Positions 1 to 24,556 of a DNA stretch of 64,000 nucleotides are shown one piece after another. A program made the position numbers and the translations under genes. The notes below the pieces were generated by a model, which was not told the origin of the DNA, did not search any database, and saw nothing but the letters and a program-made list of their open reading frames with translations. This DNA is from Progne subis subis (taxonomy: Eukaryota; Chordata; Aves; Passeriformes; Hirundinidae), in NCBI GenBank assembly GCA_022316685.1, contig JAKJHU010000066.1, forward strand, positions 868,001 through 932,000. The letters are read 5' to 3'. Positions within the stretch are counted from its first letter, which is position 1; each line of letters begins with the position of its first letter.

Positions 1-1079
1 GAGCCTTGTTAATCCATAGCTGAAGTCATGGAAAGATTCTTTTTGACTTTATGGAAAGTTCATGGCCATCAGTGCTATGGATAATTGAGATCTTGAAGAT
101 TATTTCGTCTCATCCCTCCTGATATTTAAACTGATTTGTTTCTTTTCACTGGCTTTTGCTTATGATTCATGATGATTTTCAGGACTCCAGTATTAAGTTA
201 ATATCAGAGATGGTTTCCCTGGAATAAGTTCCTGTGCTGAAAGTGTCCTGTAATTCCACAGTGACACAAGGTCAGTCTCTAATAATTTTCTTTTTTTTTT
301 TCTGTTGCCTGCTGTGTCTTTAGGCTGGAACTGGAAGGAGGGAGTGCATAGTCTCACTTTCCTGGGGATACCAGCTGAGGCACTGAGCTGCAGGTGCAGA
401 ACCTTGCTTTGGGCATTTTTTAATGAAAGTGCTGCCTTTTGCATGGTGCTGGGCACATCATTCCCAGTAAGAGACTGGCATGCCACAGTCACACCAGCCC
501 CACGTGCTGCACAGACTTGCAACACACGTGCAGATTTTTGACCTTGTGTTTTAGTGGAAGGATTGAGTCATTTAGGTATTTATTTGTGATGTAAGTGGAG
601 GTAGGTTCTAGTTCAGATTTTTAATAGCAGACAGTTTTCACCACTGAAGTTCTCTTGGTAGAAGGCTTTTTTTGCACTTTCACGGGGGAGTGCACAGTCC
701 TGTTGTCCAGACACTGTTTACAGAGCATTTCACCCAGATTAGAATGAAACAATTTGAAATGGATTAATTGTCTGTACCAGTGTCTGACATTTGAATAGTT
801 ACGAAAAGTGTCTTCACCAAGTATAGCTACCTGACAGCTGATAGGACTATTAAAACTATGCAAGTCAGGGATTTGACCCAAATTTACATTTCTCCTTTGA
901 ATTATTTGACTCTGAAATCACTGGGTGGAGCTCAAAGCATGAACTGAACTTGCCATCACATGTCCCTGACTTTCTCCAGCAACCTATATTTGTTAATTTA
1001 CAGTGCAGAAATGAACCTTTTAACTTTACACTGAAAGCAAATATTGATTTTGTTTCATATATATCTGGACTTTGCACAG
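1..1079. other. Non-coding, probably NUDT5 intron 1
   Basis: No conserved coding segment is visible. The stretch is AT-rich with no CpG island, so the NUDT5 promoter and its first, non-coding exon probably lie left of the window. A good splice acceptor (pyrimidine-rich, ending CAG at 1077-1079) closes the stretch just before the first NUDT5 coding exon. The open frames here are short and match nothing I recognise. Confidence 0.6.
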
Positions 1080-1106
1080 GAGGGGAAAAACCTGACATTC
1101 CTGAAA

Positions 1107-4100
1107 ATGGCAGCTGAGACATCCACAGAAGTTGCAAAAACAGCTAAACAATTCGTCCTTAAGGAAGAGGTACAGCATGCTTGGGTTTGGCACTTTTTGT
1201 TGCTAAATAACAATTATTTGTTTGTGAGCGCAGAGTACAAAATGCTACAGAGGCTGTATATGTTCATAAAAACCTATTCAATAGACGAAACACTTCTTCC
1301 TGATTGTCAGAGTTTAAAAGATCTGACATTCCTCTTTATGGAAATAATTATACAAATTTTCAGTGAGGAGAGAGAAATCTACAGTGTTGCATTATTTTAA
1401 GCTACTTCTTTTTTCTTTTTTTTTTTTCAGATTTTGTATCTGTTTCTTGTATTGTCTGTCCAGGAGGTTTTTCAATGTTCAGAAATAATGCTGATATCTC
1501 CTAGAGACTTTACAAATTGGCGAGTTACGAAACTCAACAACAGTTTTCTCTTTCAAACAGTTTTCTGGTTTTTAAGGTGATGAACCACCAAGGGTTGCTT
1601 TAACATTTAGGATTGTACTACATTATATATTTTCTGAAAGGATTTGAATTTAGATAATTGCTGTTTCAAAGACATCAGTAAGGAATTAGTAAGAATAATA
1701 TCAGTCCTAAGAAAGGATTCTGGAGGTACTTCATTCTCATTAGGAGCACTTTCACCCTAACATGCCTTTATTTGTGTCTGTTCCCTTTCAAGTGAACTCT
1801 TAAAAGTTAATCTTTGGTGTTAAGGCAGGGTTTGGCAGTGTCCTGCTCTTGTTATAACACAAATGTGGTTTCTTTTATTTGTTCTTCATGGAGTGAACAC
1901 ACTCTTGTCATCTCTTCCGGGTACCAAGGCATGAGGAAAGGAGAGATTTGTGTGGATTATGTCTTTTCTCTGGGGCATTTTTTTAATACAAATATTTCAC
2001 AAGCATAAAGGATTTAATTTTTGTAATCTTTTTGGGTTTTCTATTGAAAGCTGGGCTTTTTGCAGGCAGGATTTTCATTTTATCCTCTTTTGGTTTAGTT
2101 TTGTATAGGTTTTTTATGGTTTTATGGTTTTCTTTATTTGGTTTGTTGTTGTATGGGTTGGGGTGTTTTTTGTTGGGTTTTTGTTTTGGGTTTTTTTTTG
2201 GAAATGTTTCTTAGTTATTCTCTTTTAAAACAATGTATTCCTTGGTATCACTGGAAATTTATAATTAGATCTTACATATTTTAAGCTATTACTGTTTTCA
2301 ATCATTTTGTGGGCTTAATACAGAGAACTATTTACCCTCTTTCTGCCAGTGGCTCTTATATCAGAAGTGGTTCTGTAACTGTGTTGGAATATCTTCCATG
2401 AAAGTGGGAGTTGATCTTACTTCATTCTTCCTTTTTTCTGGGAAGGCACATTCAGGCTGTTACAAGCAGATGGTTTTTTGCCCATCAAAGCAATAGACAA
2501 AGCAATAAAAATAACTCATTTTAAAACAAGTTACAGTAAAAGAAGCAAACTGCCAGGCTAATATCTAGGGATTTTTCTCCTTTAAATGAATTACATCAAA
2601 GATGAGGAAGCTTTATAGGGAAAATAAACTCATTTAGCCCAGAAAAGACATTTGGTGATTGTGTTAATGCCAAGCACTCGCTGAGCAGCTCTCAGAATCC
2701 TAAAGGCAGGTATACATCACCCTCACTGCTGCAGAAAGCAACAGTTACACAAGGCCATAGTCTGGGATCAGAGCACGAAAAGTTTAAGGGTAGTTTGGTT
2801 TTCAGTCTTGCATGCTCAGCTTTTGGGGTGTGCTCTTTGCTAAGGGGGCACTCGTGAGCACCAGTGTAGTAGCTCAAGTCTGTGCAGCCCAGAGATGCAG
2901 CTGATATATTACCCTTGCAAAATCCCACTAAAAAATGAGGACTTGGCAGTACATGAAATCCCACTGAATTCATCAAAACTTGGTTATAAAACTCATGTTA
3001 AGAAAAGTTTCTGTGTTGGGGTTATTTTTTTATTCATATTCAAGAATTTAAAGTAATTTTTTTTCTGTATTAGGAATGCTATTGCACATTACTACATGTG
3101 TTGTGATGCTGAAACTTGTCTTCAAAAGAACCTAAAAATAGTTGTATTGTTTCTCCCAATTCTTTGGGATTAATTTTATGATGCATCTAACAAAGAATTC
3201 TTTATTTTAGGTAATTGTAGAAAGACAATGGTTGAAGCTTGCAGAAACAACTTACACTGATCCCTTTGGGCAAACCAGGTAAAGCCTCTCTGGTATTCCA
3301 GATTCCCAATTGTACAGACTGGGCCCAAGCTAGAGAACATGAGTATCACAAACACATCACTCCACACAAGATGAGAGCTATGCATTGTGAAGTTCCCTCA
3401 GAGTTCCTGCTGTTCAGAGAAGAGAATCCTGCTCCAGCAGGTGTGCAGGCATTGGGATTGAATTTGGCTCCTAAATTCTCTTGGGCACACTGGACCTGGA
3501 TTGTGTTGCATTTCCAGTTCTTTAGAAAGATGCTACACAGAAGTTCTAGGTGTGCAACTTCTCTGTGGCAGTTAGAGAGTCCATCCTATGGCTTTTCTGA
3601 TTCTTCATTATGGGGTCCTTTTTCCCTGCTGGTGTGCTGGATCTTGCATATTGTTGACAAGTTAATGCCCTCTTTATGTATGTTATAATTTCTGTCCAAT
3701 TCTCTGTATTCTTTTGTTTTGCTCTATTTATGTAGGTGTTGCAACATGACTTTAGTTCCCTCTCCTTAATGTGTTAGATTCTATACTGATTGCTTTTTGT
3801 AGTACCTCCCAGTCCATCAGCAGAGTATCCTCTTAAAATCAGCAAGATTGGATCTTCTGTGTAACTAAAATTACCTATTTTCTCTCTCCCTCCTTAAGTA
3901 GGCAAAATAAAACTATGCTATAGACATTTTATAGTGCCAGTGTATGACAGGGCCTGCTTTGGTCTGCTGCTTCTTACAAGACCTCACTGTGATGGTACAT
4001 TTTGCTTTAAATGAAAGTAGCAAGGGTAGATGATGATTTATGCATTCATTTGTTCTTTCCCCTGTTTAAACAGAACTTGGGAAACTGTAAAGCGTACTGG

Positions 4101-7100
4101 CAAGAAAAAGGGAGTTACAGCTGATGGTAAGAATTGGACGCTTTTTCTGTTTGCATTTTTTTTCCTGTGAAAGTCCTTCTGATAAGCTGACAATGCAGAT
4201 TTCGAGCTGATCTGTTCCTGAATGAATGAGGATGTGGAACGGGTGGCCTGGCAGAGCTGGCTATACCCCTGAGCTGATGAAATGCTAACTAAAGTGCTGA
4301 AGAATCAGAGCCTTGCTGGTGAGAGTGCCTTCCCAGGATCACTGTGTTCACTTTAAAATGATGGAGTACTTCCAAAAACATCAGGGGTGTCCTGACACAG
4401 AGTAGCTCACAAACTGGGGGTTGGGTCTGCTGCTAGGGGCCAAGGGCTCAAAGGGCTCTCAGGGGCATGATTTAGACATGAAGAGTGCAGTAGAAAGTTC
4501 CCTACAGAGGCTTTCAAGCAGTTTCTGTAGGCAGGAGAGCCATTCCCTGAGGCTCATTCTTGGTGTGTGTGCCTCTAGCTTGCTGGGGGGCTCTGAAGGT
4601 CTCTCACCATGCATGATATAAAGAGCTTAAATTCATCATTCAGGATTCTGGAGCAGGCATCAAAACATTTAATGTTCAGAGTAGCAGAGTGGGTGTTCCT
4701 TTCCAGATCTAGCACTAAAATCTCACTTTGTGCTACACTCACATTTTGTGTCCTTGTGTCTCCCGTGGCTGTGGTAGGTGTGGCAGTGATAGCAGTGCTA
4801 CAGAGGACCCTGCACTACGACTGCATTGTCCTGGTGAAACAGTTCAGGCCCCCAATCAATGGCTACTGCTTGGAATTTCCTGCAGGTAAGTGGCTGAAAC
4901 ATTGGGATGGGTCACATATGGTTCTGTGTGTTTAGATGTGCTTGGAGTGTCAATCCTTATGTATTTTATAGGTTATATACGTTTTATAGGTTAGACTTGA
5001 TGATCTCCAAGGGCTTTTCCAACTTAATTGATTCTGTGATCTTAATGAAGCTCTAGCTGGAGAACTGTGTAGAGCTCCACATGCTATTCAAAAATAGGAA
5101 TATTTGATAATAAAAAACCAAAATAAGCTTGTTTTATTAGATTGGAGAAAATTCCCTCCACTACTCCTTTCTTTAAGAGTCAAAGCATTCAGCTTCTTTC
5201 CCTCATGAGAATATTGATGCCATTTTTGGGGAAGGCATCATGATTTTGTAGATAATTGGTTAAGGATGTTGGCAGCAGCATAATGAATCAAGGGACTGGA
5301 ATCCTTCCTAACATTTATTCCTCTGTAAAGACAGAGTAGTGAGGATGTTTCCCCTCTTCCAGAAAGCTTGATTAGCTCTCAGGATGGATATTGCAGTTAA
5401 GTGGGAAGCTTTTAATTGTTTTTGTGTATTATGTATCTCCCAGGCCTCATTGAGGAAAACGAGTCAGCAGAAAGTGCTGCGCTTCGAGAGCTGAAGGAAG
5501 AAACTGGGTACAAGGGGGAAGTCATTGAATGTACTCCAGGTCTTTGCTTTTTTTAAATTTTTTTCCCACCAAAGCTAATTCTGTCTTGATGGCTACTCTA
5601 AATGTCTGAAATGCTCTAAACCAAAGGGAAAATCCAAGCAGCAAAGCCTATGCAGATTAGCAGGGTAGCATCTCATGGCTGTAAAAGTGAAACTTTGGTC
5701 CTTGGTGTGAATCAGTTGCTGAACTTGTGTCTGAAGTAAGTTTGATGACTGTAGGGAGAAAATTGCTATTAATTATGATCCTTTATACAAAACCCAATTA
5801 TTCAAGCTGTGATTTGGCATTTTAGTGTAGAGGTCGAAATTGCTGGACTTCCGTGAACTTAGAAAAAAAAGAGCTGCATGATGCAGAGGTCACCCTTCCG
5901 TCAGCCATGGGGAGGTGACACTACTCGGGTTCTCCAGCTGGAAGGAAGAGAGTAATTGGAGTAAATTCAGAGATCCTTTGGAACATGGTTTCCTACGTAA
6001 GATAAAATGAAGGCAAAATGAGGACCATAAATCAAACTTGTGAAGGTTGGTGAGGCCACTTAGGATTTTGAGGAAATGTCATTGCAGTTGAGTTTTGTCT
6101 CTCAGTTATTGGTACAACTGCATGCTGGGGATTGGGAGAGGATGGAGACAGGTGATGGCAAAATTAGACTCCAACAGAATGAGGAAGTCTACAAGGGATG
6201 CTTTACCGTAAATCTTTAGTCTATTGAATGAAAATTAAATTTGGCTGTGAAAACAAGTCTTGCCAGAGATCTGTAAAAGAGCTGAGAGTTACAGAAACAT
6301 TACTTCTAAGAATAGGTGAAGACAAAAGTTTTTTGCTATTATAGCACAAATGCCTGCCTACAATTCCATGGTATCAGATACATTTCTGTGAAAGCTTTTG
6401 TTAAAATGTCAAGGTGCCTGACTCCTGCTCTGAAATATGAACCTCTCCATGTGCTCGTTGGCAGCTCTGTGCTTGGACCCAGGAATGTCAAACAGCACCA
6501 CACACATCGTGAGCGTCATCATTAATGGAGATGAGGCTGAGAACACAAGACCTAAGCAGAACCTTGGTGAGTTTTGTACCATTTGTGTGAAAATTTTGAG
6601 AAGATAACAAAACAATGTGTTTAAAACAATTAGCCCCACCCCTGCATCTCTTCTGTCCTAGCTGATTTGGATACTGCACATGCTTCCAATCACATCCTGC
6701 AGTGTCAGCTGTTGGCACACTCAGAATAAAACATTTCTGTGCCAAATTTCAGTGAGGGCCATAAGCACTTGTGAACCTAGATACTGCTGTCAGTTGTAGC
6801 TTCACTCTGGAAGTAATTGCAGTGTCACTCACAATCAGTCAGCCATCAAATGCTTTTTAATTGTAAACTCTAGTGTATTTCAACCCCCTAACTCGCTACT
6901 TTTTTCACTTGCAGATGATGGAGGTACGTAATGTGACTGTGATCTTATTGACAATAAGGTCAAGCGTGATTCTTCGTATGGCAAGTTTTACTTAGAAAAA
7001 GTCAGTTAAAACTGGTTTTTATTTGTGCTTGGGTAATCTCCTGACCCTAATCAAACGTGCCTGAGGTTGACTTTGGCTTAGATGTAAATTCCTGTAGGGC

Positions 7101-8079
7101 ATTATTGCGTCAATTATCTTTCCCTGTATTGCACCTATAGCACCAGTATTTCAGGAAATACAGATTACTGACCCCCCAACAACTGTAGGTCAAGCCCTAA
7201 AGACAAGTAATTCAGAGAGACAGGGGAGGGGTCAGCCAGCATAAATACATTTTGAACACATCCTTTGAGATGGTTTGGTCTTGAAATGCATCTCCAATTT
7301 ATTGCTGTACCAGAAGCCAAACAAATTTTCTTCAACAATGTATTTTTCATTCTTGAAAGGAAGGATTCTCTTTTTGGGATTCTTATCCTTCATAGCCACC
7401 AGCTACACTTTCTTCTCAACTGTTTTTCCAACTTCTTTCTGTCTAACATGTTTTTTGGTGACCCCCGTCACTACCTTCCCCCATTTAATTGACCTTTTTT
7501 TGATATATGAAAGCTCACAACTTATGGATGGTGATGAGCATTCAGGCAGTTTCTTTCCCATCTTAAATTGCAAGAAACAGAAAACAGAGGTAATTTTCTC
7601 TACTGTTCACTAATTTAAGGATGTGTAAACCTTCTTCTTCTCTCCTAGAATTTGTGGAAGTTGTTTCACTTCCAAAGAACGACCTACTGCAAAGGATTGA
7701 TGGTAAGAGCTTTCTGACACATTAAATGCACTAACATGAGCTTCAAGAATCCCTTCACTTCTCAGGGCTCCCCGTGGCATTTCTCACCCTAGAATATAGA
7801 ATATGTTAAGCAAAAAGCTGTGAGAAACCTGGCCAGGTATGAGAGTTAGTGATAGCAGGAGGAGTCTGAAGTGTCTAGAATGCTACATATCTTCATTTTA
7901 GCAAGGACTTACATCTCTGTAAAGGTGAGGTTTTAACAGCAACTCATCATTTTTTACTTTTATTTTCAGAACTAGTAGCAGAGGAGCATCTGGCAGTCGA
8001 TGCCAGGGTTTATACTTACGCATTGGCTCTGAAGCGTGCAGAAGAAAAACCGCTCCAGGTTCCTTTCATGAAGTTCTAG
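1107..8079 (+). CDS. NUDT5: NUDT5, ADP-sugar pyrophosphatase (Nudix hydrolase), 9 coding exons
   Basis: Coding exons: 1107-1169, 3211-3278, 4074-4126, 4778-4885, 5444-5539, 6465-6566, 6915-6923, 7649-7702 and 7970-8079 (stop TAG 8077-8079). All introns are GT-AG and the phases join into 220 aa; human is 219. The family hydrolyses ADP-ribose and related ADP-sugars to AMP and sugar phosphate, and in the nucleus can make ATP from poly(ADP-ribose)-derived ADP-ribose. The Nudix box GX5EX7REUXEEXGU is intact at residues 98-120 (R112, E113, E116, E117). W28 and W46, which stack on the substrate in human, and T45 are present. E167 matches the human catalytic base E166. The chosen ATG has A at -3 and G at +4. 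Compared with human there is one extra residue near position 57. The gene is tail to tail with SEC61A2. The identification is very secure; exon 7 rests on homology and phase. Confidence 0.96.
4989..5040 (+). repeat. CR1 LINE 3' tail fragment
   Basis: A short piece in NUDT5 intron 4 reads like the CR1 3' end: a TTAGACTTGATGATC block, a TTTTCCAACTTAA block, then ATTCTGTGAT. It is 5'-truncated, as most CR1 copies are. Confidence 0.75.
6915..6923 (+). other. NUDT5: NUDT5 9-nt microexon
   Basis: Nine coding bases sit between a TTTCACTTGCAG-type acceptor and a GTACGT donor. They complete Asp164, encode Asp165 and Gly166, and supply the first base of Glu167, restoring the human-like Asp-Gly-Glu-Phe order. 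The flanking exons are both phase 1, so skipping keeps the frame and still gives Glu-Phe but drops three residues from the catalytic loop. It is too short to find by coding statistics; the call rests on homology and splice signals. Confidence 0.85.
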
Positions 8080-8280
8080 AACTGGACAATGAGAAATTTA
8101 ATTCAAAACTGCCCAAGTGGGATGGCACAGAAGTACAACACTTGTAATCAAGGTCCTTTGCTTCACTTGTAGTGCAAAAAAGTGTGTGTAGTAATGATTC
8201 TGGTATTTTTATTTGGAATTATGTAACTGACAAAAAGCATTTTTTCTAACTGTTCTATCATGCCTTGACAGAATATCCAT

Positions 8281-8286
8281 AATAAA
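8281..8286 (+). terminator. NUDT5: NUDT5 polyadenylation signal
   Basis: A canonical AATAAA lies about 200 nt after the stop codon and is followed by T/G-rich sequence. It implies a short 3' UTR of about 220-235 nt with cleavage near 8300-8315. It is the first AATAAA after the stop. Confidence 0.8.
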
Positions 8287-8518
8287 AATACTGTTTAATT
8301 TTCAGAATGGCTCATTTCTCACTATATTCCTCTCCGCCCTTAGAATTCAGTATAGGAACGATGCTTAGATAATCCTGGTTGGTGTTGTAACACCACGAAG
8401 GAGGCGGAGGCAAAAGAGCACAGCACACACACAGCTCCTAACACCTGGAGAGGGCAGAGCTCATGGTGGTCTGCAGCTTTTTTATGATGGGGAGGGAGGG
8501 GCTGGAAATTTCTTCTCT

Positions 8519-8773
8519 TTAGTGACCAGTGATAGGACCCAAGTGAATGGGCTGAAGTTGTGTCAGGAGCAGTTTAAGCTGGATACTGGGAAAGGGTTCT
8601 GGGTACTGGACCAGGCTCCTCAGGGAAGTGGCCACAGCACTGAGCCTGGTAGAGTTCAAGATGTGTTTGACAACACTCTTGGGCACATGGTGGGATTCTT
8701 GGGCACAAGGCCAGGAGTTGGACTCAGTCTTGTGGGTCCCTTCCAAGTCAAAAATCATAGAATTGTAGAACAT
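8519..8773 (+). repeat. CR1 LINE 3' fragment
   Basis: It has the usual bird CR1 order: a GTGATAGGACC start, a degenerate block around the 'front-edge' motif, GGTTCTGGGTACTGGA, CAGGGAAGTGGCCACAGCAC, then GTTGGACTC and GTGGGTCCCTTCCAA and a degenerate terminal repeat near 8755-8773. It lies in the spacer between the NUDT5 and SEC61A2 poly(A) signals. The roughly 130 bp just upstream (8381-8510) may belong to another, unrecognised repeat. Confidence 0.88.
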
Positions 8774-9040
8774 CCTATTAAGGAGTAATTTTCTGTGACA
8801 GGAGCAGGGACAGCAGCACAGGAACGCTGTGTGCAGGCTCTGGCTGAAGTAATTGAAATGACAATTTTAACTTCCTATTATGATTTAGACATGAAGATGA
8901 TGTTTCCTTCTCCCAGCCCCAACTAAACTATGCAGAAAGAGAAAACTGCTTTGGTCTAAAATAATGATTATGACAGCACCAGCCACTGGTAAAAACCAGA
9001 ACTGTGCAGAGCCAGCCAGGGGACCCTGCTGAAGGTATGA

Positions 9041-9106
9041 GGTCACTTGTGCCCTCAAGAGGGCACAGCCTTGTAGTTCTCCCTCTCCTGAGGACACAAG
9101 TGAACC
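9041..9106. other. Strong inverted repeat, miRNA-like hairpin
   Basis: The arms 9041-9063 and 9081-9106 pair over about 20 base pairs with one clear mismatch and small bulges, around a 17-nt loop (9064-9080). A short second stem is possible further out (9004-9009 with 9111-9116). It lies in the spacer downstream of NUDT5 and past the SEC61A2 poly(A) signal. The size and shape suit a precursor microRNA, but a short palindromic transposon or chance are alternatives. The rest of 8774-9627 shows nothing else I can name. Confidence 0.35.
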
Positions 9107-9627
9107 CAGGCTGCACCTCCATTCAGTCAAATCACTTCTGGGTACAGCTTATCCCAAATAAACCTTCAGTGCATCTGCACACAGTGGGCTGGTACTAATT
9201 ATGTAAACAGCCACCGCTGCTGAAAGGTCGGGATCTGAGTTTTAATAAACACACATCAAAATCAGTCTTGCCTCTGAAATAGATGAGGATAAGTGTGCAT
9301 AATCAGGGAGACTTTCTGAAACACACAATTGCTTAAGAGTTTCTTACCTTCACAAACAACACAAAATTACTTTCAAGTTAAGAGTGCGAGAAGACAAGAA
9401 ATGTGACAGCAAAGCAAAAAAGTGATTACAGCAGAGCAGAAAAGCTCAATGACTTTAAGGGGAGGAATACTGGGATTTTTAATTGTGGCTGCTAAAAATT
9501 AATCAGAATTATATTCTAGAAAGAAAAACAAACAAACCCAAAACAAGGCATTGTAGAAATTACCAAAGACTCCACAGAAATCACAACTGGCACAGACAAG
9601 TCACAGGAGAGAGTTTAATTAAATAAG

Positions 9628-9633
9628 TTTATT
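9628..9633 (-). terminator. SEC61A2: SEC61A2 distal polyadenylation signal
   Basis: TTTATT on the plus strand is AATAAA on the gene strand, about 870 nt after the SEC61A2 stop. An ATTAAA variant lies close by (gene strand, 9614-9619). Together they would give a 3' UTR of roughly 0.9 kb. Confidence 0.65.
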
Positions 9634-9825
9634 GTCTAACGCGTACATTTGTTACACTGCCGCTGTAAAGTGCGACAAATTTCCAGCAGGAACTCACTGT
9701 TCCCCCTTTTCCCTCCTATGAACCGCTTTAGGGATCAGGCCTCGTTCTTTAGACTCACAAAAGCGAAGTGGACATGAAGTTTCAGTGGCACACTTTTCAC
9801 AAGTACAAGGCTGAACGGAACTGCT

Positions 9826-9844
9826 GGGCTGGGCTGGGCTGGGC
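9826..9844. repeat. GGGCT tandem repeat, G4-capable
   Basis: Three GGGCT units are followed by a fourth GGGC, giving four evenly spaced G-triplets on the plus strand. It lies in the SEC61A2 3' UTR, so the mRNA carries the C-rich complement and the possible quadruplex would form in DNA or an antisense RNA. Confidence 0.8.
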
Positions 9845-10325
9845 CGCCCTGCCAGGCTCCCCCAGGAGGCCGGGGCCAAGGACCGAGTGCCCCGGGCACA
9901 GCAGCTCCACCACAGAACAAGCTCACAGGTGAGATGAGTATCAGCAGCCCATAGAAGGTTTCCCTGTCCACCCTCAGAGCTCAGAGAAAGGCGCCTGGGT
10001 GGAGGCACCGCAAAGGAATAAGGAGCGCTGAGCTCAGTGGCGGGGAAATGCAAGGTAAAAAAGTATAAAAAAATTAATGTAAAATACAGATACAAATAAA
10101 TTTTGTCAGGAATACTAGCATGTGGCAATCTGAACTCGGGTATCTTTTCCTCCTATTAGGGACAGGGAAATTAATTTAACACTTTACTGCTGTGTGCAAA
10201 GGCATTTAGGGCTCTCGAACTGATAAATATTACCATCTCACTGTAGTGTCTGAACAGCAAGGTAGATGAATTGTTTCCAGCATTACAGGCAACACTAGAT
10301 AATACTTAAACAAGATAATGTAAAC

Positions 10326-10331
10326 TTTATT
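10326..10331 (-). terminator. SEC61A2: SEC61A2 proximal polyadenylation signal
   Basis: A second AATAAA on the gene strand lies about 170 nt after the stop codon. With the distal signal it would permit two 3' UTR lengths, about 0.2 and 0.9 kb. Confidence 0.5.
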
Positions 10332-10501
10332 CTTAAGGCAGCTGGTACTAATGCTGCACACAGGCATCGCTCAATGCCCATTACAATAATGGGACATGTA
10401 GCACTTGAAAACAAGTAAAAAGAAAATAGCGTTATTGGACTAAATGACGCATGTTGTCAAAATACCTTCCCTTTCACACAAACCATGAAATATTTGGACA
10501 T

Positions 10502-23593
<13,092 letters not shown>

Positions 23594-23646
23594 GGCGGTG
23601 GCGGCCCGGCCGCGGTCCCAGCGCTGTCACCGTCTCTGTCGCCGCC

Positions 23647-23656
23647 GTCACGTGAC
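23647..23656. promoter_or_regulatory. GTCACGTGAC palindrome (CLEAR/USF-type E-box)
   Basis: A perfect 10-bp palindrome lies 54 bp upstream of the SEC61A2 ATG. It is the sequence bound by bHLH-zip factors such as TFEB/TFE3 (CLEAR element) and USF. It differs from the UPR elements expected for an ER translocon gene (ERSE, UPRE). The site is certain; its use is inferred. Confidence 0.6.
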
Positions 23657-24088
23657 GCGCGCTGCGGACGGGCCGTCCCTCCCCGCCCGGGGCGGACGCG
23701 GCGGCACCGCCCTCACGGAGCGCCCCCCGCGCCCTTCCCCAGGCGAGGGGAGCCGGATGGGCGGGACCGGCGGGGAGCGATGGCCGCCGCGGCCGGAGGA
23801 GGCTGAGGGCGGGCGGCCGCCGCGGGGAAGGACCGCGCTCCCGGAGTGCTCCGCGCGGCGCGAGGGGCGGGCGCGGCCCCTCACCGCCACACCCCAGCCC
23901 TGCCCGAGCGCGGGAAAGTCCCCGCCCCTCGCTCGCTCTGCCGGCGGGGCTTTGACGGCTCTGTTGGTGGTGTTGGTACTGCGGTACCAGGTGAAAAGCG
24001 CAGGTTGAGCGGTTTGGTACCGAAGGGTTTTGTTAACAGCCCAATCAGCCCGTACTGACAGATGGATGTGATAATTTCACGGGGTGAA

Positions 24089-24556
24089 AGGACATTGGGA
24101 TATTGGAGCGTGTCCAAAGAAGGGCAACAGAGCTGGGAAAGGTCTGAAGCACAGGTCCCATAAGGATCAGCTGAGGGAGTTGGAATTGTTCATCCTGGAG
24201 AAAAGGAGGCTCGGGCTGACCTTCTCACTCTACAACTCCCTGACAGATTGTAGCCGGGTGGGTGTCAGACTCTGCTCCCGGCTCACCAGCGACGGGATGA
24301 GAGGACATGGCCTCAAGCTGTACCAGAGGAGGTTTAGGTTGGGCAGTGGTAGGAATTTCTTCACAGAAAGGGTGTTTAGATACTGGAATGGGCTGATCAG
24401 GGAGATGGTGAAGTCACTGTCCCTTTGGGAGTTTAAGGAAAGTCTGGATGTGGCACTCAGTGCCATCATCTGATTGACAAGGTCGTGATCAGTCGGACTC
24501 CATGGTTTTGGAGGTCTTTTCCAATTTAATTGGGTTTGTGATTCTGTGATTCTCTG
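24089..24556 (+). repeat. CR1 LINE fragment, long copy
   Basis: It opens with the GAGCGTGTCCAAAGAAGGGC block, continues through GAGAAAAGGAGGCTC, CTACAACTCCCTGACAG, GAGGAGGTTTAGGTTGG and the terminal TTTTCCAATTTAATTGG, and ends in two GTGATTCT units. It is the same subfamily as the copy at 29810-30325. It lies just upstream of the SEC61A2 CpG island. Confidence 0.92.

Noticed and set aside
3239..3688. 149-aa plus-strand frame in NUDT5 intron 2
   Set aside because: It starts inside the real exon 3211-3278 in another frame and continues into intron; no conservation is recognisable.
4965..4994. Two close TTTTATAGGTTA repeats before the intronic CR1 tail
   Set aside because: Both copies are on the same side of the CR1 fragment, so they are not a target-site duplication; probably local slippage.
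24084..24473. 129-aa plus-strand frame
   Set aside because: It lies within the CR1 3' region, which is after or at the very end of ORF2 and heavily decayed; it is not a host gene.
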